Of a stretch of DNA of 64,000 nucleotides, positions 26,401 to 34,217 are shown one piece after another. This stretch comes from Nitrospira sp. Lineage in GTDB: Bacteria; Nitrospirota; Nitrospiria; Nitrospirales; Nitrospiraceae. Each line of letters starts with the position of its first letter. Position 1 is the first letter of the stretch. The notes under the pieces were generated by a model. It did no database searches. It was given only the letters and a program-made list of their open reading frames with translations, and was not told the DNA's origin. The DNA is taken from NCBI GenBank assembly GCA_020853775.1, contig JADYYH010000062.1, positions 1 to 64,000 of the forward strand, given 5' to 3'. The translations under genes were made by a program, and so were the position numbers.

Positions 26401-28301
26401 CGCAGGCCGAGCACATCGCGTCCGCTGCCGATGATCATCCGTTTGCCGGTGACCAGATAATTGGCCAGATAATGCGGGTGGTTGTCGCGATAGGGCTGGG
26501 GCATAAGCATTGAAATGTTCTGCCCGATCAATTCGTGCGGTTCATAGCCCAGCAGGTGCAACAGGGCCGCATTCGCGCTCTCGATTCGCCCTTTTTCATC
26601 GATGACGACAATGCCTTCAATTGCGCTCTCAAAAATCGAGCGCATGCGCGTTTCGCTCTCCTGCCACGCCGCTTCGGCTCGTTTGTGCGCGGTGATGTCT
26701 TGCACGCTTCCGGTCATGGAGATGGGGGAGCCGTCAGGTTTGCGACGGACGATTCCGTGGCAGTTGATGTGGCGCACTTCGCCGCTCGGGCGGAGAATCC
26801 GGCAGTCGATGTTATAGGGGAAATCGTAATTGATGGCCCCATCCACCGCCTGCTGGACACGCGCCCTATCATCCGGGTGCAAGGCTGCGAGGAAGATGGC
26901 ATACGTCGGCTTGATGGCGCCGGGATCGAATCCGAATATCCGGCATTGCTCGTCCGACCAGCGCTCTTCGCCCCTAGCAATATCCCATTCCCAGAAACCG
27001 AGATGGGCGAGTGTTTGCGCCTCATCCAGCGCCTGCTGTTTCGCCTGGAGATCCCGCTGGGCGAGAGCCTGGGCTGCCTCCAGTTCCTTGCGCGCGGAAA
27101 TGTCGAGATGGATGCCGGCCGCGCGTACCGGATGGCCTGTGGCATCCCGCTCGACCACGCGCCCGCTGTCAAAGACCCAGCACCAGGTGCCGGACTTCGT
27201 CCGCAGGCGATGCTCGCTGGCATAGAGGGGCGTTTCGCCGCGAAGATGGGCCGATACCGACTCCATCACAGCGGGCAGATCATCCGGATGGACGAGGTGT
27301 TCCCAGGTGCGAACGTGTGGTTCGATCTCTTCACGCTGGTAGCCGAGCATGGTCGCCCAGCGGTCGTTGAAGGTCACCTGCCCCGTGCCGATGTGCCAGT
27401 CCCAGGTGCCGGCTTCCGCGCCACGCACGACGAGATCCATTCGTTCCGCCTGGGCGGCCACCGTCTGTTCATGCACGGTGAGCAGTCGTTCAAGTTGCAC
27501 GATGCGCGATTCCAAATACTCTCTCGACCCCGATCCGTTTCGAGGCGGCTCGTTGCCCGACGTGACCGGGGAGTTGGGAAGAGGGCGCACGTGTGCCGCA
27601 TACGGGGCCAGCGCCGTCTGCGCGCAGAGCGCCAGCGGTTTGAAGAGCGCTGCGGTGCTTGCGGGGATGACGTCCCGGCTGAACAGAATGATCGAGAAGA
27701 CTTGGCCATCGGGCAGCGGCGCCCCGAATCCCAGGACGGATTGAATCCCGAATTTCTGGACGAATCCCTCTTGCGCCGGCACATAGGGGCTTCCCACTGC
27801 CTCAGGCACGTGAAAGATGTTGAAGCCATGTTCGCCCGGATCCGTGAGCAGGCTCTGCTCCGGCCCGACGAGATGAGGCAATTCGACGCCTAACTGGCGG
27901 AACAGTTGGCTGAACATCGGGAGCTTGTCCAGGTCAGCGGAGGTGCCGAGGGGAATGACGCGGAAGCGGCTGGACAATGTGGGGTCATTCCAGCCGGGGA
28001 CCATGCCGGCGCTGGCCGACAGGGTCAGGCAGGTGATGGATGGAGCGCTCGGGGTTTCGCCCAGTCGTTGATCCACCAGGGCCTTGAGATCCGGGGGCAA
28101 CAGCTCGTAGCGGCTGGTCTTAAACAGCCGGATCAACGCGCAGGCCGGCTCTCCGGTCTGAGGCATGGTCAGGGATGTATAGAGATGGCGAACGAGCCGG
28201 TCGGCAGCTTCGTCGAAGGTCTGGGCCCCGGCGCCCAATTGCCGGAGGGCCGCTCCGCAGGCAGTCATGTCACGGAGTTGGAACGATCGTAAATGGTGCA
28301 T
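23424..28301 (-). CDS. hybrid histidine kinase, 6 PAS, with one degenerate receiver
   Basis: A 1625-residue soluble kinase. Residues 1-245 form a GAF-like sensor region not confidently assigned. Six PAS domains follow (about 285-410, 425-545, 550-670, 680-800, 805-925, 935-1065), then HisKA with His in FLATMSHEIRTPMNAI (about 1103) and HATPase_c (1180-1310). Receiver 1 (about 1330-1460) reads LIVDPNN where the acidic pair should be, and LALIELHLPDKDG with Glu (codon GAG) in place of the phosphoacceptor Asp; Lys in YLTKPL is kept. Receiver 2 is intact (LLLAEDNP, LIFMDCQMPEVDG, VAKPV). Glu mimics phospho-Asp in some receivers, so receiver 1 may be a fixed regulatory module. Confidence 0.9.
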   Translation of the reverse strand: MHHLRSFQLRDMTACGAALRQLGAGAQTFDEAADRLVRHLYTSLTMPQTGEPACALIRLFKTSRYELLPPDLKALVDQRLGETPSAPSITCLTLSASAGMVPGWNDPTLSSRFRVIPLGTSADLDKLPMFSQLFRQLGVELPHLVGPEQSLLTDPGEHGFNIFHVPEAVGSPYVPAQEGFVQKFGIQSVLGFGAPLPDGQVFSIILFSRDVIPASTAALFKPLALCAQTALAPYAAHVRPLPNSPVTSGNEPPRNGSGSREYLESRIVQLERLLTVHEQTVAAQAERMDLVVRGAEAGTWDWHIGTGQVTFNDRWATMLGYQREEIEPHVRTWEHLVHPDDLPAVMESVSAHLRGETPLYASEHRLRTKSGTWCWVFDSGRVVERDATGHPVRAAGIHLDISARKELEAAQALAQRDLQAKQQALDEAQTLAHLGFWEWDIARGEERWSDEQCRIFGFDPGAIKPTYAIFLAALHPDDRARVQQAVDGAINYDFPYNIDCRILRPSGEVRHINCHGIVRRKPDGSPISMTGSVQDITAHKRAEAAWQESETRMRSIFESAIEGIVVIDEKGRIESANAALLHLLGYEPHELIGQNISMLMPQPYRDNHPHYLANYLVTGKRMIIGSGRDVLGLRKDGTLLDIHLSVSEMQIGTSKKYTGMIRDISERKRMEETLRESEERFRQLAESIDAVFWLTTPDKSQVLYVSPAFETIWECPREILKINPLFWLEHIHPDDQQRVSIAAACQAHLPYDEEYRIITATGRERWIRDRSFAITDGAGKIYRIAGIAQDITEAKELEAQLRASEQRHRALVELSPHAIFVNYNNTIVFANQACLKLFGAIGPSQLLGKPMMDFVHPDSRAKAQQRIALIQSTNGRVPPTEERFMGLDGSPIDVEVVAAAIRFEGNPAIQVILTDIRASKELERALLATNLQLETILASATKVSIIAINTEGTITTFNAGAEAMLGYTAEEMIGQPMLATLHLQKEIDTHTRDMSELYAAPIHELEALTQQARLGGFDEQEWTYRRKDGRCLTVLVTITALKNNDGLVTGFLAIGKDITQRKAAEAALTDAARELVRKNVELEQARDAALQAAQLKADFLATMSHEIRTPMNAIIGMTGLLLDTALTEEQHDFADTVRRSSDALLAIVNDILDFSKIEAGKLHFERVAFDLRMAVDDTIELMAEQAQSKGLELIVLVDAAVPAGVQGDPGRLRQILLNLVNNAIKFTTTGEVFVHVTRDIGNSPNHLRFAITDTGIGISDEAQKKLFQAFVQVDSSTTRRFGGTGLGLAICQRLVQQMQGRIGIESRPGEGSTFWFTVQLPEAALSAAPSTLSWERLRGRRILIVDPNNRVRQVVQQDLAAKGLLCSGARNAGEAVDLAQAAAAMQKPFDLALIELHLPDKDGFETARLLKEHSATSAMRLVILTTVGRRGDGHTARALGISAYLTKPLRQTQLLDCFWQALDGAQANAAPDASATGTPPLITRHTLGQSSTATTTRLLLAEDNPVNQKVACKMLEKLGYRVDVAGNGQEAVAAHERMRYPLIFMDCQMPEVDGFEATALIRKMEGTSAHTPIVAMTANAMQGDRERCLTAGMDDYVAKPVRPKDLQTVLETWLGNHADKTGTTG

Positions 28302-28405
28302 GCGTCAGGTGATCTCGCAGAGGCGAGAGAGTCCGTCGGTACTCTGTCGGCGCTCGCGCGGGGGAACTTGAGCTACGCACCTGTCGCGGTCAGGCCAGGC
28401 CCTCG

Positions 28406-29062
28406 TCAGGGAATGGTTTTCAGGTAAAAGGCGGCGGCTTGAGACCTCCTGGTGAGGTGAAGTTTGGAATAGACATTAGCCAAGTAATTCTTGACGGTTT
28501 TGTCGCTGAGCCCCAGTTCGGCGGCAATTTCCTTATTGGTTTTGCCCTGTGCAATGAGGGGGAGGAGCCGCCGTTCCTGCGGCGACAGCAGGTGCCGGCC
28601 TCGCTCAGGTTCCCGATCGGCGACTTTGCGGAGATAGGCGAAGGTGTGACGAGTGACACCCGGGTCCAGGTAGGCCTGGCCTTTGATGATGCTGCGCAAC
28701 GCATGGATGAGCGTCTCGGCTCCGGCGTCTTGCAAGATATACCCGTGCGCGCCGGTGGACACGGCCGACAGGAGAATCGTGTCGTTGAGGGTGTCGGCGA
28801 GGAACAGGAGCCTGGTTTCCGGAAGGTGCGTCATGATTTCCCGGGCCGTTTCAATCCCGGCGCCGTCCTGCACCCGTAAATAGACGATGACAATATCGGG
28901 CTTGTATTGGAGGACGAGCGGAAGCGCCTCGGCTTGCGTGGAGGCTTCTCCGACCACGGTAAAGTCCGGGAAGGAATTCAGCAGCGTCCGCATGCCGACT
29001 CGAACCAATTCCTGCGGGTTGATGACAAACACACGTGTTGGTGTAAAGGCTGTCTCGTTCAT
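28406..29062 (-). CDS. atypical NarL-type regulator with degenerate receiver
   Basis: A 218-residue protein with receiver and LuxR-HTH domains, but the phosphorylation site is lost. The acidic pair is replaced by Asn-Pro (VFVINPQE), the acceptor Asp by Tyr (IVIVYLRVQDG, codon TAT, about residue 59) and the Lys of the YLLKDA motif by Gln (YILQDA). The HTH (GKTNKEIAAELGLSDKTVKN) is intact and almost the same as that of the regulator at 14459-15139. It should therefore bind DNA independently of phosphorylation or respond to another ligand. It lies 104 bp upstream of the large hybrid kinase gene on the same strand. GAGAGAAG precedes the ATG. Confidence 0.87.
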   Translation of the reverse strand: MNETAFTPTRVFVINPQELVRVGMRTLLNSFPDFTVVGEASTQAEALPLVLQYKPDIVIVYLRVQDGAGIETAREIMTHLPETRLLFLADTLNDTILLSAVSTGAHGYILQDAGAETLIHALRSIIKGQAYLDPGVTRHTFAYLRKVADREPERGRHLLSPQERRLLPLIAQGKTNKEIAAELGLSDKTVKNYLANVYSKLHLTRRSQAAAFYLKTIP

Positions 29063-29217
29063 ATGCTTCTCTCACCTAAATGTGGATGGATGCCTGGTTA
29101 TTCCTGTTGATGCCTGCGCCCATGGCGAGTTCTCCTGAGTCGACTCTGGAAAGGCGCAGAGCGGTCGGTGTCCACCCTGCTGGCAGTGACAGAGGGAAGC
29201 GGCTGACGCGGTATTGT

Positions 29218-29246
29218 GCAGCCCGGCGTGAAACAGACCGGGCTGC
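29218..29246. terminator. GC-rich hairpin downstream of the ketosynthase gene
   Basis: Perfect 9-base arms GCAGCCCGG (29218-29226) and CCGGGCTGC (29238-29246) flank an 11-base loop, 60 bp beyond the ketosynthase stop on the minus strand and upstream of the regulator gene. There is no T-run, so it would be a terminator only with help, or an RNA-end stabiliser. Confidence 0.4.
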
Positions 29247-29306
29247 CGTGACCGTCGCCTGTGCGATGCGTGTTGGCATGTGTCTGCCGTCCCTCATCGT
29301 GTGGGC

Positions 29307-30632
29307 CTATGATACTCCTGCCAAATGGTGCAGCCCATATCCCGCGGTCGTAGCCATCGGGCTGGCCGTGGCGACCCCGGTATCTATGCGAGACAGGGCC
29401 AACACGATGTTTTTGCCGCCGAATCCAAAACTATTGATCAGGGCCCGATCGATATGCGCGACCCGTCCTTCACCGGAGACATAGTCCAGATCGCAGGACG
29501 GGTCCGGCGTCGTCAGATTCAAGGTCGGCGGAATGAATTGATGTTCCATCGCCTTGGCCGTGCCGATGAGCTGGAAGGCGCCGCTGGCGGCGAAGGCATG
29601 TCCCAGCGATGCTTTGAATGAACTGACGGGGACACGATACGCGTGAGGCCCCAGCACCTGCTTCACGGTGTGGGTTTCCAGCGCATCCAGTTCCATGGTA
29701 CCGAGCCCGCAGGCGTTCACATAGTCGACCTCCTCCGGGAACCAGTGGGCGGTTGACAGTGCCAATCGGGCGGCTCGTTGCTGCTCCTGCCCCGTGGCCG
29801 CCGCCTTCACCATCGAATGGGCGTCGCAGGTGAAGCCCCAGCCTTCCAGTTCGGCATACATTCTGGCGCCGCGCGCGCGGGCATGTTCGTACTCTTCCAG
29901 AATGAAGGCCCCGGCGCCTTCGCCGAGCACCATCCCGCAACGGGTCTTGTCAAACGGCCGGGGGAGATCTCTGATCGCACCCCGTTCATCCGGCGCCAGC
30001 GCCCGTCCGGCGTTCATGGCCGCATACACGCTCGGGTGTAGTGGCGCTTCCGTTCCGCCTGCCACGACCAACGAGGCCTGGCCCGATTTGATCCATTCAT
30101 ACGCACGCCCGATCGCATTGGCCGTAGACGAACAACCGATGGAGTAGGTTTCGCAAGGACCGTGCAGGCCCAGGACGATCGCGACTTCCGACGAGATGGC
30201 ATTGGGAAAGGTCATGCCCATGGTGAAGGGGTTGACCCGTTCATAGGCCGTGATTTTGGCCGCGTCATGAAATTCAAAGGCTTCTTTCATGCCGCCGATG
30301 GAGGTGCCGATGCTGATGCCGATGGACCCGCGGTCTTCCTGGTCCAGATCGATGCCTGAATCGCGCGTCGCCATCATCGCGGAGGCCACGGCAAATTGGG
30401 TGGCCCGGCCCATGCGGCGCGCTTGCTTGCGATGCAGGAAATCCTCCGGATCGAAATCCCGCACCTCGGCGGCGAGGCAGGCCTGGAACGGTGAGGTATC
30501 GAACGAGGTGATCGGACGAACGGCGCTTTCTCCCCGACTCAATAAATGCCAGAACAGATCGACTGTCGAACCCAATGGAGAAACCACTCCCATTCCGGTG
30601 ATGACGACTCGACGAGAGGTCTGTGGTGCCAT
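29307..30632 (-). CDS. FabF-like beta-ketoacyl-ACP synthase with Cys in place of the first active-site His
   Basis: A 441-residue thiolase-fold condensing enzyme starting RRVVITGMGVVSPLG. The nucleophile Cys is present in YSIGCSSTANA (about 165), and the late Lys/His pair is kept in SFKASLGHAF (about 341). The motif that is normally NAHGTxT reads NACGLGTMELD (about 306, codon TGC), so one of the two catalytic His residues is Cys. Decarboxylation of malonyl-ACP normally needs both His residues; the change suggests altered or lost condensation, or a different substrate. ATG 30632 has GGAGGG upstream. It follows the nitroreductase-like gene by 41 bp, forming an operon, and appears specialised rather than a housekeeping fabF, as no other fatty-acid genes are near. 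Confidence 0.85.
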   Translation of the reverse strand: MAPQTSRRVVITGMGVVSPLGSTVDLFWHLLSRGESAVRPITSFDTSPFQACLAAEVRDFDPEDFLHRKQARRMGRATQFAVASAMMATRDSGIDLDQEDRGSIGISIGTSIGGMKEAFEFHDAAKITAYERVNPFTMGMTFPNAISSEVAIVLGLHGPCETYSIGCSSTANAIGRAYEWIKSGQASLVVAGGTEAPLHPSVYAAMNAGRALAPDERGAIRDLPRPFDKTRCGMVLGEGAGAFILEEYEHARARGARMYAELEGWGFTCDAHSMVKAAATGQEQQRAARLALSTAHWFPEEVDYVNACGLGTMELDALETHTVKQVLGPHAYRVPVSSFKASLGHAFAASGAFQLIGTAKAMEHQFIPPTLNLTTPDPSCDLDYVSGEGRVAHIDRALINSFGFGGKNIVLALSRIDTGVATASPMATTAGYGLHHLAGVS

Positions 30633-30673
30633 GATGCCCTCCAGTGCTCGTAAGAGCGTGAAAATGTTTGTCG

Positions 30674-31945
30674 TCAGTGGGTATGCCACGTATGCATGTG
30701 TTCGCGATGCGCATCGGGCAACGCGGAGTCGGGATAAAACGTGGCGTAAAAGTCTTCGTCCAGATGATGGGTCTGGCATGCCACGATGGATTTGCAGGCG
30801 TCGGCGTGCGCCGGGAAGCGGCCGTACGTCGCGAGGACATATTCGGTGAACGCGATCGTCGCCTCGATGGCCCGTTCCGAGTGCTGCGGAACCTGCTGGG
30901 CCGTTTTGGGCTGGACCCAGGGTTGTTCCTGCGGTTTTCTGAATGTGCCCTCAGGCCCGAATTTGCTGGCGACCAGCTTGGTCACGGCGTCCTTCATCGA
31001 CGGCACGAACGGCGGCGTGGGACCTTCCCACACCTGCGGAATGCCGACGGGGTTCGCGCGCAGCGGTTTGCCCGGCGGGACGACGAAGTGGAATCCGAGT
31101 CCGGGGTAGATGTGCGGTTCCATCCCCAGGAGATGCCGGCCGCTTCCCACGCTTTGGATTCCGCCCCCGAGCCCGAGGGCTTGCTGCATGAGGGAGATAT
31201 GTTCACAGATGATGCCCTGCTCCTGTATAGCGGTCTCGCAAATCGCGGCATCGAGTTCGCGCAAGCTGAACATGCGGCGTGCTTTCATATCGTCATGCAG
31301 ATGCCCGCCCGCGCTTTTCCGGAAGGCATCGAGGCCGCATCCGGCGTTGCCGTTGTCCGTATCGACGATGAAATAGCCGGTCTCCTCGCTGAACATCATC
31401 AGCAGGAGATTCAGGTAGAGCAACGCGATGTTGGTCACGGGCATGAAGAGGGTGGTGCCGGGCCGGTTCGTATACCATTGGTTGAACGGGAGCATGAACG
31501 GGGCTTCCCGGGGGATGTCCAATCGGGAGGATTGAAGTCGGACGATGTCCAGATCCCAGGGACGGTCCGGCCCGGCGGCGTCGGCGACAAAAAAGACCCC
31601 GTCATCGTTGGTGTAAAACAGCTGCGTGGTTTGTGCGGAGCAGGGGCTGGGGACCGTGCGGCTGTTGAAATTCATCAACGCGTTGCCTTGTCCGACGCTG
31701 CCCCCCGGACGTCCGACAAATTGCATATCGCCGAGGTTGCGCCCCGAGCGGCCGATCGCCGCATAGATGAGATACCGTTCCTCCTCGCGGCTGAGCGGGA
31801 CCGGTTCATGGTGACTCGTGTATTGCAGCGGACCGCCCGGCAGGGTCATGCCGCGGCCGAAGCGACGAGTCTTTCGCTGTTGTAGGAGATCGAGCAGAGT
31901 AAAGGTTGCGTCCATTGCTGCAGGATGTGCGGCAAGCTGCTTCAT
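30674..31945 (-). CDS. nitroreductase-like protein
   Basis: A 423-residue protein. The N-terminal LLDLLQQRKTRRFGRG followed by EERYLIYAAIGRSGRNLGDMQ resembles the flavin-binding start of the nitroreductase superfamily. Near the C-terminus, YGRFPAHADA...CQTHHLDEDFYATFY resembles tails of some actinobacterial nitroreductase-like proteins. The central part (FNQWYTNRPGTTLFMPVTN, GLGGGIQSVGSG) is not familiar, and the protein is about twice the usual size. The assignment is tentative; flavin binding is inferred. It is the first gene of a two-gene operon with the unusual ketosynthase; GGAAGGAGAGG lies before the ATG, and a 27-bp palindrome lies 76 bp upstream of it. A redox step acting on the ketosynthase product is a plausible but unproven role. 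Confidence 0.55.
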   Translation of the reverse strand: MKQLAAHPAAMDATFTLLDLLQQRKTRRFGRGMTLPGGPLQYTSHHEPVPLSREEERYLIYAAIGRSGRNLGDMQFVGRPGGSVGQGNALMNFNSRTVPSPCSAQTTQLFYTNDDGVFFVADAAGPDRPWDLDIVRLQSSRLDIPREAPFMLPFNQWYTNRPGTTLFMPVTNIALLYLNLLLMMFSEETGYFIVDTDNGNAGCGLDAFRKSAGGHLHDDMKARRMFSLRELDAAICETAIQEQGIICEHISLMQQALGLGGGIQSVGSGRHLLGMEPHIYPGLGFHFVVPPGKPLRANPVGIPQVWEGPTPPFVPSMKDAVTKLVASKFGPEGTFRKPQEQPWVQPKTAQQVPQHSERAIEATIAFTEYVLATYGRFPAHADACKSIVACQTHHLDEDFYATFYPDSALPDAHREHMHTWHTH

Positions 31946-32020
31946 AGGGCCTCTCCTTCCGGTTTTCCCGGGGCCATTCGGCCCGGGCCGGTCATGTCAG
32001 TGGCAGTGGTACGTATGCCT

Positions 32021-32047
32021 GACAGGTCACGTTGCACGTGACCTGTC
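32021..32047. promoter_or_regulatory. 27-bp perfect palindrome, candidate LuxR-type operator
   Basis: Arms GACAGGTCACGT (32021-32032) and ACGTGACCTGTC (32036-32047) are perfect reverse complements around TGC. The site lies between the LuxR-type regulator gene and the nitroreductase/ketosynthase operon, with its centre 89 bp upstream of the operon start. No T-run follows on either strand, so it is not an intrinsic terminator. The half-site order (ACAGGT then ACCTGT) is opposite to that of classical lux boxes, so the factor is uncertain. Confidence 0.6.
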
Positions 32048-32175
32048 TCTGGGCAGACTTTACGAGAGGTATGGTCCGGCGTCACCTACCCATCGGGGTA
32101 GGCGGACGGCTCCGTTCCCGGTCTGTCAGGAGGTGACGGACTAGGCGGCGCGCGGTTCGACATGCACGATGCGAG

Positions 32176-32973
32176 TTAGGTCGGGCGGTTGGAATCGGAC
32201 GGGGGGCGATCGTCGCTGGGCGCCGAGGATGGGATGATGCGATGCTGTTCACCATTTTGCCAATAGGCAATGGCGCTCCAGCGGTTTTCGACGCCGATCT
32301 TTTGGAAAATATTTTTGAGATGAAATTTCACCGTGTTCAAACTGACGTTGAGAATGACGGAAATTTCCCAATTGGTTTTACCTGCCGCCACCCACCGTAA
32401 AATTTCCTCTTCTCGTTTACTGAGCGCCAGCGCAGGTTGGGCCGGTCGAGCCGGGGTCCAGGATGATTTGCAGCGCATGTAACTCAAGTGAAAATGGGGC
32501 GTCAGAATATCGAGGAGGAGGCGCAACTTATCGGCCTGTTTGGCGTCAAAATTACTAAAGGCAAAGTAGGAGCAAGCGCCATGGTCCCCACGCACCCCTG
32601 CCGAAAGACAGGTTTTGATGCCGAAATCGAGCTTGAGCGACGTGATGTCTCTCGGCTCGTTGGTCAGCGGTTCATCGGCGCTGGAGGTGACGGTTTGACC
32701 TGAGGTCAGCAGACGATTGACGGCGGGATCCGCCGCGAGGCCCTGGCTTACATACAGTTGGCAGAATTCGCGAGGGTAGGTGGAATGTCCGAGTGATGGA
32801 TCGATTCCATGGAGCAGATCGACTGCGCCGCATCCTGAAAATTCGTACGGCACGACGCGCTGCACGGCCGACACGAGCTGCCACACACCGTCGTTCCGGT
32901 CGACGGAGCGCGCATTGTACATAATCTCGCCGAGGCGCTGAAACTCCTTTGCGGAAAACGCCGGCTGATTCAT
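32176..32973 (-). CDS. LuxR-type transcriptional regulator with autoinducer-domain-like N-terminus
   Basis: A 265-residue regulator. The N-terminal 165 residues resemble autoinducer-binding or EpsA-like sensor domains: YPREFCQLYVSQGLAADPAV matches the region containing the conserved Asp-Pro of AHL receptors, and YFAFSNFDAKQADKLRLLL resembles the following helix. The C-terminus is a LuxR HTH (LSKREEEILRWVAAGKTNWEIS...NTVKFHLKNIFQKIGVENR). No luxI-type synthase gene is in the window, so it would be an orphan receptor if it binds a signal. GGAAAG lies before the ATG. It lies on the same strand as, and upstream of, the nitroreductase/ketosynthase operon with a large palindrome between, so it is the obvious candidate regulator. 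Confidence 0.8.
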   Translation of the reverse strand: MNQPAFSAKEFQRLGEIMYNARSVDRNDGVWQLVSAVQRVVPYEFSGCGAVDLLHGIDPSLGHSTYPREFCQLYVSQGLAADPAVNRLLTSGQTVTSSADEPLTNEPRDITSLKLDFGIKTCLSAGVRGDHGACSYFAFSNFDAKQADKLRLLLDILTPHFHLSYMRCKSSWTPARPAQPALALSKREEEILRWVAAGKTNWEISVILNVSLNTVKFHLKNIFQKIGVENRWSAIAYWQNGEQHRIIPSSAPSDDRPPSDSNRPT

Positions 32974-33129
32974 GCCAATTCTTTCCGGCGAAGGCGCCCT
33001 GGTGCCGCACGGAGAACAAACAACCAGAGGCGTTCAGAAAGTGGGCCGTGGTTCATGTTGAGACAGCTGTATGATCATGAGACGGATTATTGTACTGCGA
33101 CCAAAGGAGCCGTATCTAGGGCAAACAGT

Positions 33130-33151
33130 CCTTAATATAGAGTGCTTAAGG
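33130..33151. repeat. AT-rich dyad upstream of the LuxR-type regulator
   Basis: Six-base arms CCTTAA (33130-33135) and TTAAGG (33146-33151) around a 10-base AT-rich centre, in the 248-bp gap between the copper-amine-oxidase-like gene and the LuxR-type gene. It is 157 bp upstream of the regulator start and could be an operator; evidence is only the symmetry. Confidence 0.25.
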
Positions 33152-33221
33152 TCTGAATCGCAACGGGTGAAAGTGTACGAATTATTCAGTCCGAAGGAAA
33201 GGGGCGGGGGAGGAGGGCCGT

Positions 33222-34202
33222 TTATCGCTGAATTTTCAAGGTCGGTCCTAGTGTCAGCCACTTGGTCGGGCCGAGGGCGGCCATGTGCGGAAGGTGCGCG
33301 ACATACCAGACCACCACGTCCTGTTCCTGAACGCCTTGGTTGTCTTCGTCATAGCCCAACTGGCCGCGGGCCCCAAAGATCCAAGGGAGATCTTCTGCCG
33401 GGTTGGCTCGGCGAATGGCCACATCGAGGTCCCCAAACTTATCCCGTTCGCCGTCATTTTTCAGGGGAAGGTAGCCGTCGCCTGGCAGGATCCAGAGGCC
33501 ATGTCCCGTCGGCTGGTCGCGCACGAACCAGACACGCTCAGTAGCGGGGCTTTTCACGTCATTCCGTTCGTTCGTATATTTTCGCCAACCCGCTCCCCAG
33601 CCATTGTCGGGACCGCCGCGGTCGTGCACGAAGACCTGATCTAAACCGTTCCCGTTCACGTCGATGTCCAGTCGCCAGTACGGGTGATGATGATGATCGG
33701 TGTTGCAGGAGAGGCCGCGGCTGTGAAGGATGGGACGCATCTCGCCATCTTCGGAGAAATGCCAGGCCTGGTAGAGGTGGTATTCACCGATCCGGGCATA
33801 GGTGCCTATCTCCAGCCACTGGACCCCGTTCACAGTCGCACGGTCGACGCAGACCTTGTTGTCGGAACAGTTGGCGATCGGGGCCAGATCCTGCCAACGC
33901 AGTCGATCTTGGAAGGGGCCGCAGCGGCCGCTGTCTGCGCGTGAGCCGAACCAGGTGAAGGGATTCCACCAGACCCGCTCCTTCACGTACTTGACCCGCA
34001 CAACCGGCATGCTGGCTTTGCCCAAGACCATTTCGCCGCCGTATGACACGTTGCGCAGCGTGAGGCCGGTGTTGTCCCGAATTTCATAATCGAGGGCCCA
34101 ACGTCCCCATTCCAGATGTTCTGCGGCTGGCTCTGCTGAGCCGGTTATCGGAACCATGAGGATCCCAATCCAGAGGGCCAAGCCGATTGCTGTCCGATTC
34201 AT
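33222..34202 (-). CDS. exported copper amine oxidase C-terminal-domain-like protein
   Basis: A 326-residue protein with a signal peptide cleaved near TGSA-E. The sequence resembles the catalytic beta-sandwich of copper amine oxidases: VSYGGEMVLGKASMPVVRVKY early, EYHLYQAWHFSEDGEM near 138, then DHHHHPYWRLDIDVNGNGLDQ near 167, which matches the H-x-H copper-ligand strand. The topaquinone motif (N-Y-[DE]-Y) is altered: by alignment its Tyr is kept but Asn, Asp and the second Tyr are replaced (E-Y-H-L). Normal enzymes are about 600-700 residues with extra N-terminal domains, which are absent here but may be supplied by the next gene upstream. Last gene of a five-gene operon. Enzymatic activity is doubtful. 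Confidence 0.6.
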   Translation of the reverse strand: MNRTAIGLALWIGILMVPITGSAEPAAEHLEWGRWALDYEIRDNTGLTLRNVSYGGEMVLGKASMPVVRVKYVKERVWWNPFTWFGSRADSGRCGPFQDRLRWQDLAPIANCSDNKVCVDRATVNGVQWLEIGTYARIGEYHLYQAWHFSEDGEMRPILHSRGLSCNTDHHHHPYWRLDIDVNGNGLDQVFVHDRGGPDNGWGAGWRKYTNERNDVKSPATERVWFVRDQPTGHGLWILPGDGYLPLKNDGERDKFGDLDVAIRRANPAEDLPWIFGARGQLGYDEDNQGVQEQDVVVWYVAHLPHMAALGPTKWLTLGPTLKIQR

Positions 34203-34217
34203 CCCGGTTCCTTTCGC

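Noticed and set aside
24345-26513. Long open frame antisense to the large hybrid kinase
   Set aside because: It is a product of GC-rich third codon positions; it has no conserved motif and no ribosome-binding site, and the kinase on the other strand is certain.
32021-32047. Intrinsic terminator for the LuxR-type gene
   Set aside because: There is no T-run on either side, and the perfect long symmetry fits an operator better.
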